From contig NC_008700.1 of assembly GCF_000015245.1 (NCBI RefSeq), positions 1,370,001 to 1,434,000 of the forward strand: DNA of 64,000 nucleotides. Reading direction: 5' to 3'. Source of the stretch: Shewanella amazonensis SB2B (GTDB lineage Bacteria; Pseudomonadota; Gammaproteobacteria; Enterobacterales; Shewanellaceae). A program made the position numbers and the translations under genes. Positions 34,117 through 42,895 of the stretch are shown here, piece after piece (position 1 is the stretch's first letter; every line of letters begins with the position of its first letter). The notes under the pieces were generated by a model, which saw nothing but the letters and a program-made list of their open reading frames with translations, searched no databases and was not told the DNA's origin.

Positions 34117-37100
34117 ATGTCACAACCCCGTTTTGTTCATCTGCGCGTTCACTCAGATTTTTCCATGACCGATGGTCTGGCAAAGGTTAAGCCCATTCTT
34201 GGCAAGGCCGAGGCCGAGGGCATGGCGGCAATCGCGCTGACGGATCAGAACAATCTCTGTGGTCTGGTGAAGTTTTACAGTACCTGCCATGACAAAGGGA
34301 TAAAGCCCATTATTGGTGCCGACTTCTGGATGCTGGTGCCCGGGTTTGAAGACGAGTTTTGTGCCGTCACAGTGCTGGCGATGGATAACGAGGGTTATCA
34401 AAACCTGACTCAGCTTATCAGTCAGGCGTATCTGCGTGGCCAGGTTCAGGGTAGGGTGGCAATCGATCAGGAATGGCTGCTGACATACAACAGTGGCATT
34501 TTGCTGCTCTCCGGCGCCAAAGAAGGGGACCTGGGTAAGGCGCTGATCAAGGGCAACGCCGCGCAGGCGGCCAGCTTAACGCAGTTTTATCAGAAGCATT
34601 TTCCAGACCGTTATTTTATCGAACTTATCCGCACCGGCCGTGCCGACGAAGAAACCTATCTGCACATGGCAGTAAAGCATGCTGCCGAGGTCGGGCTGCC
34701 CGTGGTGGCCACCAATCAGGTGGTGTTTTTGAGTCCGGAAGACTTTGAAGCCCACGAAATCCGGGTCGCTATTCACGATGGTTTTACCCTGGCTGACAAT
34801 CGCCGCCCCAAAAAATACAGTGAACAGCAGTATCTTCGCAGTGAAGATGAAATGTGCGAGCTGTTTTCCGATATTCCCGAGGCCATTGAGAACACGGTAG
34901 AGATCGCCAAGCGCTGTAACGTGACCGTGCGCCTCGGTGAATACTTCCTGCCTAACTTCCCCACGGGCGAGCTGTCCACCGCCGATTTTCTGGTTGAACG
35001 ATCCAAAGAGGGCCTTGAAGAGAGGCTGGAGTTTTTGTTCCCCGATCCCGCCGAACGGGCCGAGAAACGTAAGGAATACGATGAGCGTCTGGACATCGAG
35101 CTTCAGGTAATTAACCAGATGGGCTTTCCGGGCTACTTCCTTATCGTAATGGAGTTTATCCAGTGGGGTAAGGATAACGGCATTCCGGTAGGGCCGGGCC
35201 GGGGCTCCGGTGCCGGTTCCCTGGTCGCCTATGCCCTCAAAATTACCGACCTTGACCCGCTGGAATTTGACCTGCTGTTCGAACGCTTTTTGAACCCTGA
35301 GCGGGTTTCCATGCCCGACTTCGACGTTGACTTCTGCATGGACAGACGCGACGAGGTGATTGACCACGTGGCCGAGCTTTACGGCCGCGAGGCGGTCTCG
35401 CAGATCATTACCTTCGGTACCATGGCGGCCAAAGCGGTAGTGCGCGACGTTGGTCGGGTGCTGGGTCACTCCTATGGTTTTGTTGACCGTATCTCCAAGA
35501 TGATCCCGCCTGAGCCGGGCATGACCCTGGCCAAAGCCTTCGAGGTGGAACCCGGTCTTCAGGAGGCCTACGACGCCGATGAGGAAGTAAAAGACCTTAT
35601 TGATATGGCGCGTAAGCTTGAGGGCGTGACCCGAAACGCAGGTAAACACGCAGGTGGCGTGGTAATTGCGCCCACCAAAATCACCGACTTCTCACCGCTG
35701 TATTGCGACGCCGAGGGCAAAAACCCGGTTACCCAGTTCGACAAGAACGATGTGGAATACGCCGGACTGGTAAAGTTCGACTTTTTGGGCCTGCGAACCC
35801 TCACTATTATCGACTGGGCACTGGGGATGATTAACCCAAGGCTGGCCAAGCTGGGTAAGCCGCCGGTGGATATTGCCGCCATTCCGCTGGATGACAGCAA
35901 GTCATTTAGCGTGCTCAAACGCTATGAGACCACGGCGGTATTCCAGCTCGAATCCCGCGGCATGAAGGACCTTATCAAGCGTCTGCAACCCGACTGCTTC
36001 GAAGATATGATTGCACTGGTGGCCCTGTTCCGTCCGGGCCCATTGCAATCGGGCATGGTAGATAACTTTATTGATCGTAAGCACGGTCACGAAGAGATTT
36101 CGTACCCGGATGCCACCTGGCAGCACGAGAGCCTCAAACCGATTCTGGAGCCCACCTACGGCATCATCCTCTACCAGGAGCAGGTGATGCAGATTGCCCA
36201 GACGCTGGCGGGCTATACCCTGGGTGGCGCCGACATGCTGCGCCGGGCCATGGGTAAGAAAAAGCCTGAAGAGATGGCCAAGCAACGGGCAGGCTTTGAG
36301 GCCGGCTCGGTGAAAAATGGCGTGGATGGCGAGCTGGCCATGAAGATCTTCGATCTGGTGGAAAAGTTCGCCGGTTACGGCTTCAACAAATCGCACTCGG
36401 CCGCCTACGCTCTGGTGTCCTATCAGACGTTGTGGCTCAAAACCCACTTCCCGTCCGAGTTTATGGCGGCGGTGATGTCGGCAGATATGGACAACACTGA
36501 CAAGATTGTGACCCTGGTGGATGAATGCGATCGCATGGGGCTTAAAATCATTCCGCCGGATGTGAACAAGGGCCTGTTCAAGTTCACCGTGGATGAAGAC
36601 CTCAACATCGTTTACGGTATCGGCGCCATCAAGGGCGTGGGTGAGGGGCCGGTGGAGGCCATTCTTGAGGCCCGTAAAGATGGCCCCTTCACCGACTTGT
36701 TCGACTTTTGCGCCCGTATCGACTTGAAAAAGCTCAACAAGCGGGTGATTGAAAAGCTGATTTACTCCGGGGCGCTGGATAGCCTCGGGCCGCACCGGGC
36801 CTCCATGATGGCGACCCTACCGGAGGCCATGCAGGCGGCAGATCAACACGCCAAGGCCCAAGCCACAGGCCAGCACGATATGTTTGGTCTCCTGAATGAT
36901 GATCAACAAGACGAGAAGCAGCAATTTGTTGAGTGCACTCCATGGCCGGACAAAATTTGGCTCGAAGGCGAGCGTGAAACCCTGGGGCTGTATCTCACCG
37001 GTCATCCCATCAATCAGTATCTGAAAGAGCTGAAAAACTACACCTCCGGCAGGCTAAAGGATATTCACCCCACCGAGCGGGGCAAAACCGTCAAGGCCGC

Positions 37101-37590
37101 TGGTCTGGTTGTGGCAAGCCGGGTGATGCTTACCAAACGGGGCTCCAAAATGGGGCTGCTGACGCTGGATGACAAGAGTGCCCGCCTGGAGGTGATGCTC
37201 TTTACTGAAGCCTTTGAAAAGTTTGGTCATTTGCTCGAGAAAGACCGCATTCTTATCTGCGAAGGGGAAGTGAGCTTCGATGACTTCTCCGGCGGCAACC
37301 GCATGACCGCCCGTAATATTATTGATATCAGCGAGGCTCGCAGCCATTTTGCCAAGGCGCTTGAGGTCGATTTGGCGTCACAGCAGGCCACAGAGGCAAT
37401 GCTGGACAAGTTTTTTGACGTGATTACGCCCTGGAAGGGCGGCGCTGTTCCCCTGATTGTGAACTTCAGCCGCGCTGATGCCAGCGGCCGCTTGCAATTG
37501 GGTGACGACTGGCGGGTTGACCCGTCTGACGACCTGGTACTGGCACTGCAAACCCTGATAGGCCCCGATAAAATTCGGATCCAGTTCTAG
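34117..37590 (+). CDS. dnaE: DNA polymerase III subunit alpha
   Basis: DnaE is the replicative polymerase subunit. The 1157-residue protein has the PHP domain (FVHLRVHSDFSMTDG at the start), the C-family polymerase active site with PDFDVDFCMDRRDEVIDHV near residue 405, GPGRGSGAGSLVAYAL and the FNKSHSAAYALVSYQT fingers motif, then a helix-hairpin-helix and an OB fold (VKAAGLVVASRVMLTKRGSKMG). The ATG at 34117 matches the E. coli N-terminus MSEPRFVHLRVHSD; an upstream in-frame start would add 11 residues. Confidence 0.98.
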   Translation: MSQPRFVHLRVHSDFSMTDGLAKVKPILGKAEAEGMAAIALTDQNNLCGLVKFYSTCHDKGIKPIIGADFWMLVPGFEDEFCAVTVLAMDNEGYQNLTQLISQAYLRGQVQGRVAIDQEWLLTYNSGILLLSGAKEGDLGKALIKGNAAQAASLTQFYQKHFPDRYFIELIRTGRADEETYLHMAVKHAAEVGLPVVATNQVVFLSPEDFEAHEIRVAIHDGFTLADNRRPKKYSEQQYLRSEDEMCELFSDIPEAIENTVEIAKRCNVTVRLGEYFLPNFPTGELSTADFLVERSKEGLEERLEFLFPDPAERAEKRKEYDERLDIELQVINQMGFPGYFLIVMEFIQWGKDNGIPVGPGRGSGAGSLVAYALKITDLDPLEFDLLFERFLNPERVSMPDFDVDFCMDRRDEVIDHVAELYGREAVSQIITFGTMAAKAVVRDVGRVLGHSYGFVDRISKMIPPEPGMTLAKAFEVEPGLQEAYDADEEVKDLIDMARKLEGVTRNAGKHAGGVVIAPTKITDFSPLYCDAEGKNPVTQFDKNDVEYAGLVKFDFLGLRTLTIIDWALGMINPRLAKLGKPPVDIAAIPLDDSKSFSVLKRYETTAVFQLESRGMKDLIKRLQPDCFEDMIALVALFRPGPLQSGMVDNFIDRKHGHEEISYPDATWQHESLKPILEPTYGIILYQEQVMQIAQTLAGYTLGGADMLRRAMGKKKPEEMAKQRAGFEAGSVKNGVDGELAMKIFDLVEKFAGYGFNKSHSAAYALVSYQTLWLKTHFPSEFMAAVMSADMDNTDKIVTLVDECDRMGLKIIPPDVNKGLFKFTVDEDLNIVYGIGAIKGVGEGPVEAILEARKDGPFTDLFDFCARIDLKKLNKRVIEKLIYSGALDSLGPHRASMMATLPEAMQAADQHAKAQATGQHDMFGLLNDDQQDEKQQFVECTPWPDKIWLEGERETLGLYLTGHPINQYLKELKNYTSGRLKDIHPTERGKTVKAAGLVVASRVMLTKRGSKMGLLTLDDKSARLEVMLFTEAFEKFGHLLEKDRILICEGEVSFDDFSGGNRMTARNIIDISEARSHFAKALEVDLASQQATEAMLDKFFDVITPWKGGAVPLIVNFSRADASGRLQLGDDWRVDPSDDLVLALQTLIGPDKIRIQF

Positions 37591-37591
37591 G

Positions 37592-39094
37592 ATGAGTGGC
37601 ATGCAAACCTCGCCAGCGGCCGTTGCAACGCTTGATTCACTCGTCTTGCTGATTGAGGCGGCACTTGCAGGCCTGACGCCTTCCAAACTGGTGCTGGGTT
37701 ACAGCGGCGGGCTGGACTCAGAGCTTATGGCCTGCGCCCTGTCTCATTACGCAAAAAAGCATCCTGGCACCCAGTGTCTGCTGGTGCATGTACATCATGG
37801 CCTTAGCCCGAATGCCGATACCTGGGCCCGTCATTGCGAGCATCGTGCCGCTCGCTACGAACTGGAGTTTGTGCTGGAAAAGGTCAGGGTAAAGCAGGGT
37901 GCCCGTCTAAGTCTGGAGGCCGAGGCTCGCAGCGCCAGATATGCTGCCTTAATGGCCCATTTGGCCGAAGGCGACGTCCTCCTTACCGCCCATCATCAGG
38001 ACGACCAGCTGGAAACCGTGCTTCTGGCGCTGGCCCGGGGATTGGGCCCCAAGGGGCTTGCGGCCATGGGACAACAACAGTCCCTCGATGACGGAGCATT
38101 CCAGGTAAGGCCTTTTCTGGGCTTGTCCCGTGAGTATCTTGAAGACGCTGCGTCGGCGCTTGATCTCAGCCACATCGAAGATGAAAGCAATCAGGACACC
38201 CGCTTCGACCGCAACTTTCTGCGAGCCGAAATTATTCCGCGACTCAAATCCCGCTGGGGTGCCATAGGCGCGACTGCGAGTCGCAGTGCTGAGCTGTGCG
38301 CCCAAACCCAAATGCTACTGGATGATGAGGTCAGTGAGCGCCTGACTCCCCTTATCAGCCGTTGTCCTCTGAGTCATGCGTTCAGACTGGCACTGGGGCC
38401 AGTCGCTGCCAGCTCAAGGGCGTGGCAGGCACAATTGGTTCGGGGTTTTCTGGAGGTTGCCGGTCTGCCTCCACCATCAAAAATTCAGCTCGACGAGGCA
38501 TTAAGCCAGCTTTTCGCCGCCAAAGCGGATGCCGCGGTTTCGCTGCGTTTTGGTCGCACCCGTTTGAGGCGATATCAGGGCTGGCTCTACGCCGAAACTG
38601 AATCTGATAACGCCAGTCATTCACTGTCCGGTTCCACTAAAACGTCGGCCACTAAAACGTCGGCCACTCAAACGTCGGCGACCCAAACGCCTTTCAGGCA
38701 AACTCCTGTCACGCAGCAGATGCTGGCTGAAGGGATTGCGACGCCTTTGGGCAAGCTGCAACTGCTGCCAACAGACGCGGAGAATGAAGGGCAGGACGCG
38801 CATTATTGGCAAGCCAGAGTGCCCCTTGGTGCACTCATAGGCGACCTGACGCTGGTATATGGTTTACCCGGCAGCACCAAGGCCTGGCCGGTGGGCCGTG
38901 GTAAGCAGCGGGAATTGAAGAAGCTCTGGCAGGAGTTTGACGTACCGCCCTGGCTTAGAATATCCATCCCCATGCTCTGCTGCGACGAGGCGCTGGTAGC
39001 CGCTGCCGGAGTATGGGTTGAAAAGACGGCGCTGGAGAAGTCATCGCAACAAGAGAGTGAAGACTGGCTGACCATCAGGCTTTTGCGCATCTGA
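37592..39094 (+). CDS. tilS: tRNA(Ile)-lysidine synthetase
   Basis: TilS converts C34 of tRNA-Ile(CAU) to lysidine so that it reads AUA. The 500-residue protein is longer than E. coli TilS (432). The PP-loop SGGLDSELMACAL and AHHQDDQLETVL lie in the N-terminal catalytic domain. A low-complexity Thr/Ser/Gln linker made of pentapeptide repeats (residues about 349-373) separates the middle domain from the C-terminal domain. It starts one base after the dnaE stop. In E. coli accA and other genes lie between dnaE and tilS; none are here. Confidence 0.94.
   Translation: MSGMQTSPAAVATLDSLVLLIEAALAGLTPSKLVLGYSGGLDSELMACALSHYAKKHPGTQCLLVHVHHGLSPNADTWARHCEHRAARYELEFVLEKVRVKQGARLSLEAEARSARYAALMAHLAEGDVLLTAHHQDDQLETVLLALARGLGPKGLAAMGQQQSLDDGAFQVRPFLGLSREYLEDAASALDLSHIEDESNQDTRFDRNFLRAEIIPRLKSRWGAIGATASRSAELCAQTQMLLDDEVSERLTPLISRCPLSHAFRLALGPVAASSRAWQAQLVRGFLEVAGLPPPSKIQLDEALSQLFAAKADAAVSLRFGRTRLRRYQGWLYAETESDNASHSLSGSTKTSATKTSATQTSATQTPFRQTPVTQQMLAEGIATPLGKLQLLPTDAENEGQDAHYWQARVPLGALIGDLTLVYGLPGSTKAWPVGRGKQRELKKLWQEFDVPPWLRISIPMLCCDEALVAAAGVWVEKTALEKSSQQESEDWLTIRLLRI
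38636..38710 (+). repeat. In-frame 15-bp tandem repeat inside tilS
   Basis: Five 15-bp units: two identical ACTAAAACGTCGGCC, one near copy and two degenerate copies. They encode TKTSA, TKTSA, TQTSA, TQTPF, RQTPV. The unit length preserves the reading frame. Confidence 0.9.
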
Positions 39095-39155
39095 CTATTC
39101 TTATTACAGCGAATATCTCCTTCTTGAAACCTCACACACTGACACCAAACGGTGT

Positions 39156-40253
39156 TCAGTGATGGTTTTCCGGATAAAGCACCACGCAGGCGGTTTGCTT
39201 TTTGCGCCCAAATCCCATCACTTTCTCCAGCTCAGCCCGGCTAACCGGCACATAAGCGGCGGAAACCGCATCCTTTTGATGTTCAACAAAGGGGTCGTGA
39301 AAGAAAAAATACTCAGGATTGCAGCCACTGAGCGCAATCCAGTGTGGTCCCTTTTCACCGTTGAAACGGTAGGTACTGATAAGCAGAAGTACTGCTGCCC
39401 CACGTTGTAAATAGCCCTCCAACTCTTCCAGTGTTGGTGCCCGTGGCAAGGCGCTCACGCCTTTTTGGGCCAGCTGTCCAACAAAATCCTCGTGCACCAG
39501 GCTGATAATGGCTTTTTTGTTCTCATCCCTGACACTGTCGATAAAAGGAATGGTATGAGACTGACTGAAGAGGGTAACGTCAAAGCCCCGATTTACCGCT
39601 GCCAATGCCAGCCCTTCGGCGCTGCAGCCCCCATGGCCGCTGGTCATGTAGATAGTGGTGGCCTCACGCCACAGTTGCAGCTCCAATAGTCTGCTGGGCT
39701 GAAATGAGCGTCGCAGTGCCGCAAATGCCATTTGCAAACAAGCCGGCCCGCAGCTGAATGGCGTGGTTTGCACGTAGAGTGGCATGGGCAGGGTAGTACT
39801 TGGACCGGGCGGCTCCAATCGCTTGTGCATTCTCACGCCATCGGCGAGATCGTCATAATAATGCACTAAGGATTTCAGTACCTTATAACCCATTTTTTGA
39901 TACAGATTCCGGGCTGCCAGATTGTCATTTCGCACCTCCAGGCGTAAGGTGATATAGCCTTTTTCCACCGTGACTTGTTCGACCCGGGTCAGAAGTTCCC
40001 GCGACACCCCCCTGCCGCGATAATCGGGGCTGACTGCCAGTGAATACAACCGGGCAAGGTGAGTACCACGGTGAAAAAGCACCAGTGCATAGGCCGCCAG
40101 TGTGCTGCCATCGAGTGCCAACATCAGGCAGGCATGGGGGGATTGTATGAACCTGCGCATTTGTCTTGGCGAAATGCGGTCTCCCTCGAAAGCACTGTTT
40201 TCGAGGGCATTAAGGGCGTCGAGTTGGGCTAGGCTCGCGAGGCGATATTCCAT
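39156..40253 (-). CDS. GNAT acetyltransferase fused to C39-like cysteine peptidase
   Basis: The roughly 365-residue protein joins two enzymes. Residues 1-145 are a GNAT domain with LYSLAVSPDYRGRGVSRELL and NDNLAARNLYQKMGYK. Residues about 160-360 are a papain-like C39-type peptidase domain with the nucleophile in TPFSCGPACLQMAF, the His in GPHWIALSG and the Asp in FFFHDPF. No signal peptide or ABC exporter domain is present, so it is cytoplasmic and not a bacteriocin transporter. It diverges from an RLAN-RimK ligase gene across 67 bp; comparative work (Iyer, Aravind and colleagues on amidoligases) linked such genes to peptide tagging. The start is uncertain; upstream ATGs exist. Confidence 0.82.
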   Translation of the reverse strand: MEYRLASLAQLDALNALENSAFEGDRISPRQMRRFIQSPHACLMLALDGSTLAAYALVLFHRGTHLARLYSLAVSPDYRGRGVSRELLTRVEQVTVEKGYITLRLEVRNDNLAARNLYQKMGYKVLKSLVHYYDDLADGVRMHKRLEPPGPSTTLPMPLYVQTTPFSCGPACLQMAFAALRRSFQPSRLLELQLWREATTIYMTSGHGGCSAEGLALAAVNRGFDVTLFSQSHTIPFIDSVRDENKKAIISLVHEDFVGQLAQKGVSALPRAPTLEELEGYLQRGAAVLLLISTYRFNGEKGPHWIALSGCNPEYFFFHDPFVEHQKDAVSAAYVPVSRAELEKVMGFGRKKQTACVVLYPENHH

Positions 40254-40320
40254 GGTGATGGCCATCCACAATAGGATAGGCTCATTAAATCCAGTTCAGT
40301 GACAGGAGGCAAGTTCAATT

Positions 40321-41772
40321 ATGGCGCAGCTGTTGATAGTGACGGATAACAAGGAGGACTGGCGCCCCTATCTGCCCAGCGAGCAGATGGTGACGGTGAA
40401 TGAGTATCTGGCCATGGGGGCCTGGGGCAACAGCAAGAATGTGCAGGTATTGAACCTGTGCCGCAACTACGACTACCTCTCCAACGGCTATTATTGCTCG
40501 CTGCTGGCCGAAGCCCGTGGCCACAGGGTCTTGCCCAGAGTCATGACCATCAATGACTTGTCTCAGGACCGTTTTTTCAGCCTGCCTCAGGGCGGACTTG
40601 AAAAACTGAGTGCCGATCTGGCCGAACTCAGCTTCAAGCTGTTTTTTGGTTACTGCGATATTCCCGCCCTCGAGCGCATTGGTCGCAAAATATTTGAACG
40701 TTTTACCGTGCCTGTGCTGGAAGTGAAGCTGGTGAAGTTACAGGAAAAGTGGCAGGTCGACAGTATTCAGCCATTTCCCTATCAGGCGTTGAATGATGCT
40801 GAACAAGATGCCTTTGCCAACTCCCTGGAAGTGTTTTCACAGAAGGTGTGGCGTAAGCCCCGGCGTTCACGCAAGTTTCGTTACGAGATGGCAATGCTGG
40901 TGGATGAGCGGGAAAAAATGCCTCCATCAAACAAAGGGGCATTGAACCGCTTTATCAAGGCCGCAAACCGCTTGGGGATGGAGCTTGAGTTGATTGGGCC
41001 ACATGAACTCACAAGGCTCGGGGAGTTTGACGGCCTCTTTATTCGCTCCACCACGAATATCAGTAACTTTACCTACCGTTTCGCCAAAAGCGCCGAGCAG
41101 CTGGGACTTATTGTGATGGATGATCCCGAGTCTATCATGAAGTGTACCAACAAGGTATTTTTATCCGAGCTTTTGGCCAGCCACAAGGTTCCTGCACCAA
41201 AGAGCATGATTTTTAAAGCATCCGATGAAGGCTGGCAGGATACGCTCATCGCCGAAATCGGCTTGCCAGCGGTACTTAAGGTACCGGATGGCGCCTTTTC
41301 CCTGGGGGTAGTCAAGGTGAAAGAGCGGGCACAGCTGGAAGCAGAGGCGATGCGTATCTTCCAGCACAGCAGTTTAATCCTGGCCCAGGAATACCTGCCG
41401 ACCGAATTTGATTGGCGTATTGGGGTACTTAACCGCCAGCCAATCTACGCCTGCCGTTACTATATGAGCCGTGGTCACTGGCAAATTTACCAGCACCACA
41501 AGAGTGGGCGAGTAAGCAGCGGCGGTTTCGATGCTATGGATATGAAGTCGGTCCCCGGTCAGGTGGTGGATGCCGCCGTCAAGGCGGCCAATTTAATCGG
41601 CAGTGGTTTTTACGGTGTCGACCTGAAAGAAGTCAATGGCAAAGCCTATGTGATTGAAGTAAATGACAACCCCAGCGTTGATCACGGTGTGGAAGATAAA
41701 TACCTTGGAGACTTGCTTTACGACAGGGTGATGACCGAATTTCTGCGGCGTATTCAGTTACGGGGTTTTTAA
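40321..41772 (+). CDS. RimK-family ATP-grasp ligase with N-terminal RLAN domain
   Basis: The 483-residue protein begins with an RLAN (RimK-like ATP-grasp N-terminal) domain at residues about 1-160 and ends with an ATP-grasp amidoligase at residues about 240-475. The latter contains PAVLKVPDGAFSLGVVKV for the ATP lysine, LAQEYLPTEFDWRIGVL and YVIEVNDNPSVDHGVEDK with the metal-binding Glu and Asn. RimK-type enzymes add amino acids to a protein or peptide C-terminus. The substrate here is unknown. It is divergent from the GNAT-C39 gene, which could acetylate or trim the same peptide; that link is inference from context. Confidence 0.85.
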   Translation: MAQLLIVTDNKEDWRPYLPSEQMVTVNEYLAMGAWGNSKNVQVLNLCRNYDYLSNGYYCSLLAEARGHRVLPRVMTINDLSQDRFFSLPQGGLEKLSADLAELSFKLFFGYCDIPALERIGRKIFERFTVPVLEVKLVKLQEKWQVDSIQPFPYQALNDAEQDAFANSLEVFSQKVWRKPRRSRKFRYEMAMLVDEREKMPPSNKGALNRFIKAANRLGMELELIGPHELTRLGEFDGLFIRSTTNISNFTYRFAKSAEQLGLIVMDDPESIMKCTNKVFLSELLASHKVPAPKSMIFKASDEGWQDTLIAEIGLPAVLKVPDGAFSLGVVKVKERAQLEAEAMRIFQHSSLILAQEYLPTEFDWRIGVLNRQPIYACRYYMSRGHWQIYQHHKSGRVSSGGFDAMDMKSVPGQVVDAAVKAANLIGSGFYGVDLKEVNGKAYVIEVNDNPSVDHGVEDKYLGDLLYDRVMTEFLRRIQLRGF

Positions 41773-41826
41773 ATCAACTGGAAGGAGACTCTTGCCCATC
41801 CCTGGGCGACCACTGTCAATTTATTG

Positions 41827-42738
41827 TCAGCCTTTGACAGGGTGTTGAAGACTGAGGCGATAGCAATTGCGGCCGGCGGCCTTGGCTTGATACAAGGCCT
41901 TGTCGGCCCGTTCGTAGAGATTATCCTGGTTTTCTCCCGCCTGGATCTCTGCAGCGCCAAGGCTGGTGTGTATCCGGTTTCGGTAAAAGAAACTGCCTTT
42001 GGCCAGTTTGCTTAATATGCGCTCGCACAGCAAGGTCGCCGAGTCCAGCTCGCCCCGCACCAACACCACAAATTCATCGCCGCCAATGCGGAAGGCCTGA
42101 TCGGTATTGCGGATAGCCGACTTGATAAGCGCGCCGAATTGACGGAGCACGGCATCACCGAACTGGTGGCCGTGGGTATCATTGAGCTGTTTGAAGTTGT
42201 CCAGGTCCAGGACTATCAGGGATAACTTGTCCTGATGACGGCTCGCCCTTGCCACCGCATGCTTGATGGCCTGGCCGTAAAAGTTACGGTTTCCAAGGCC
42301 TGTCAGGGTATCAAACATCGCCTGCTCAGACATCTTTTGGTACTGAATCGCATTGAGCAGCGGTTGGACCAACATGGACTCCAGCGTTTGCAAAACGCGA
42401 ATTTGCGCCGGTGTCAGCGGCGCATCGAGACGGTAATCCAGCACAGCACTGCGGCAGATCTCGTTGTTGAGATGCCGTTTCAAACTCACCCCAATGCGCT
42501 TTCCCCAGCTGAGCTGCATTTCGGCAAATTGCGCCTGAATGCCGGCAAGCGGCAAATACTGGCCCAGGACTTTGCCAAAACAGGCAAAAACGGTCCTTGG
42601 ATCCAGGCTCGCATGGAGCTGCTGAACTATGTTGATCAGTGCAAGCTGATCGGGGCCATCGTGGATGTCGACCACGGTGGCGCTGCGGCCAAAGTGGTAA
42701 TCATCGGGATAGACTTGTGCGGCAATACCAAAGTCCAT
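41827..42738 (-). CDS. Diguanylate cyclase (GGDEF)
   Basis: The 303-residue soluble protein makes cyclic di-GMP. The C-terminal GGDEF domain (residues about 135-295) starts at FDTLTGLGNRN, has the intact active site RIGGDEFVVLV and a product-inhibition I-site RNTD five residues before it. The N-terminal 130 residues (LINIVQQLHASLDPRTVFACF) look like a GAF-like sensory module without membrane segments. It is convergent with the RimK gene and probably cytoplasmic. The signal is unknown. Confidence 0.92.
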   Translation of the reverse strand: MDFGIAAQVYPDDYHFGRSATVVDIHDGPDQLALINIVQQLHASLDPRTVFACFGKVLGQYLPLAGIQAQFAEMQLSWGKRIGVSLKRHLNNEICRSAVLDYRLDAPLTPAQIRVLQTLESMLVQPLLNAIQYQKMSEQAMFDTLTGLGNRNFYGQAIKHAVARASRHQDKLSLIVLDLDNFKQLNDTHGHQFGDAVLRQFGALIKSAIRNTDQAFRIGGDEFVVLVRGELDSATLLCERILSKLAKGSFFYRNRIHTSLGAAEIQAGENQDNLYERADKALYQAKAAGRNCYRLSLQHPVKG

Positions 42739-42895
42739 ATTTATTACTCCGGCGGTTCAGGACTTATCTGGTTTGAATTAAGCAAAATGTGTGCCGAAAA
42801 AGCCGTTAAATAAATTTGTCTTTGTATGTCACTCAGTTAATCTTTGTTATGGCAGTGCAAATTTTCCCGTGCCGGTAATTTGACAAGGAAACTTC

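Noticed and set aside
34576..35649. Long open frame antisense to dnaE
   Set aside because: Lies wholly inside the highly conserved polymerase gene and reads as unconserved His/Gly/Val-rich sequence.
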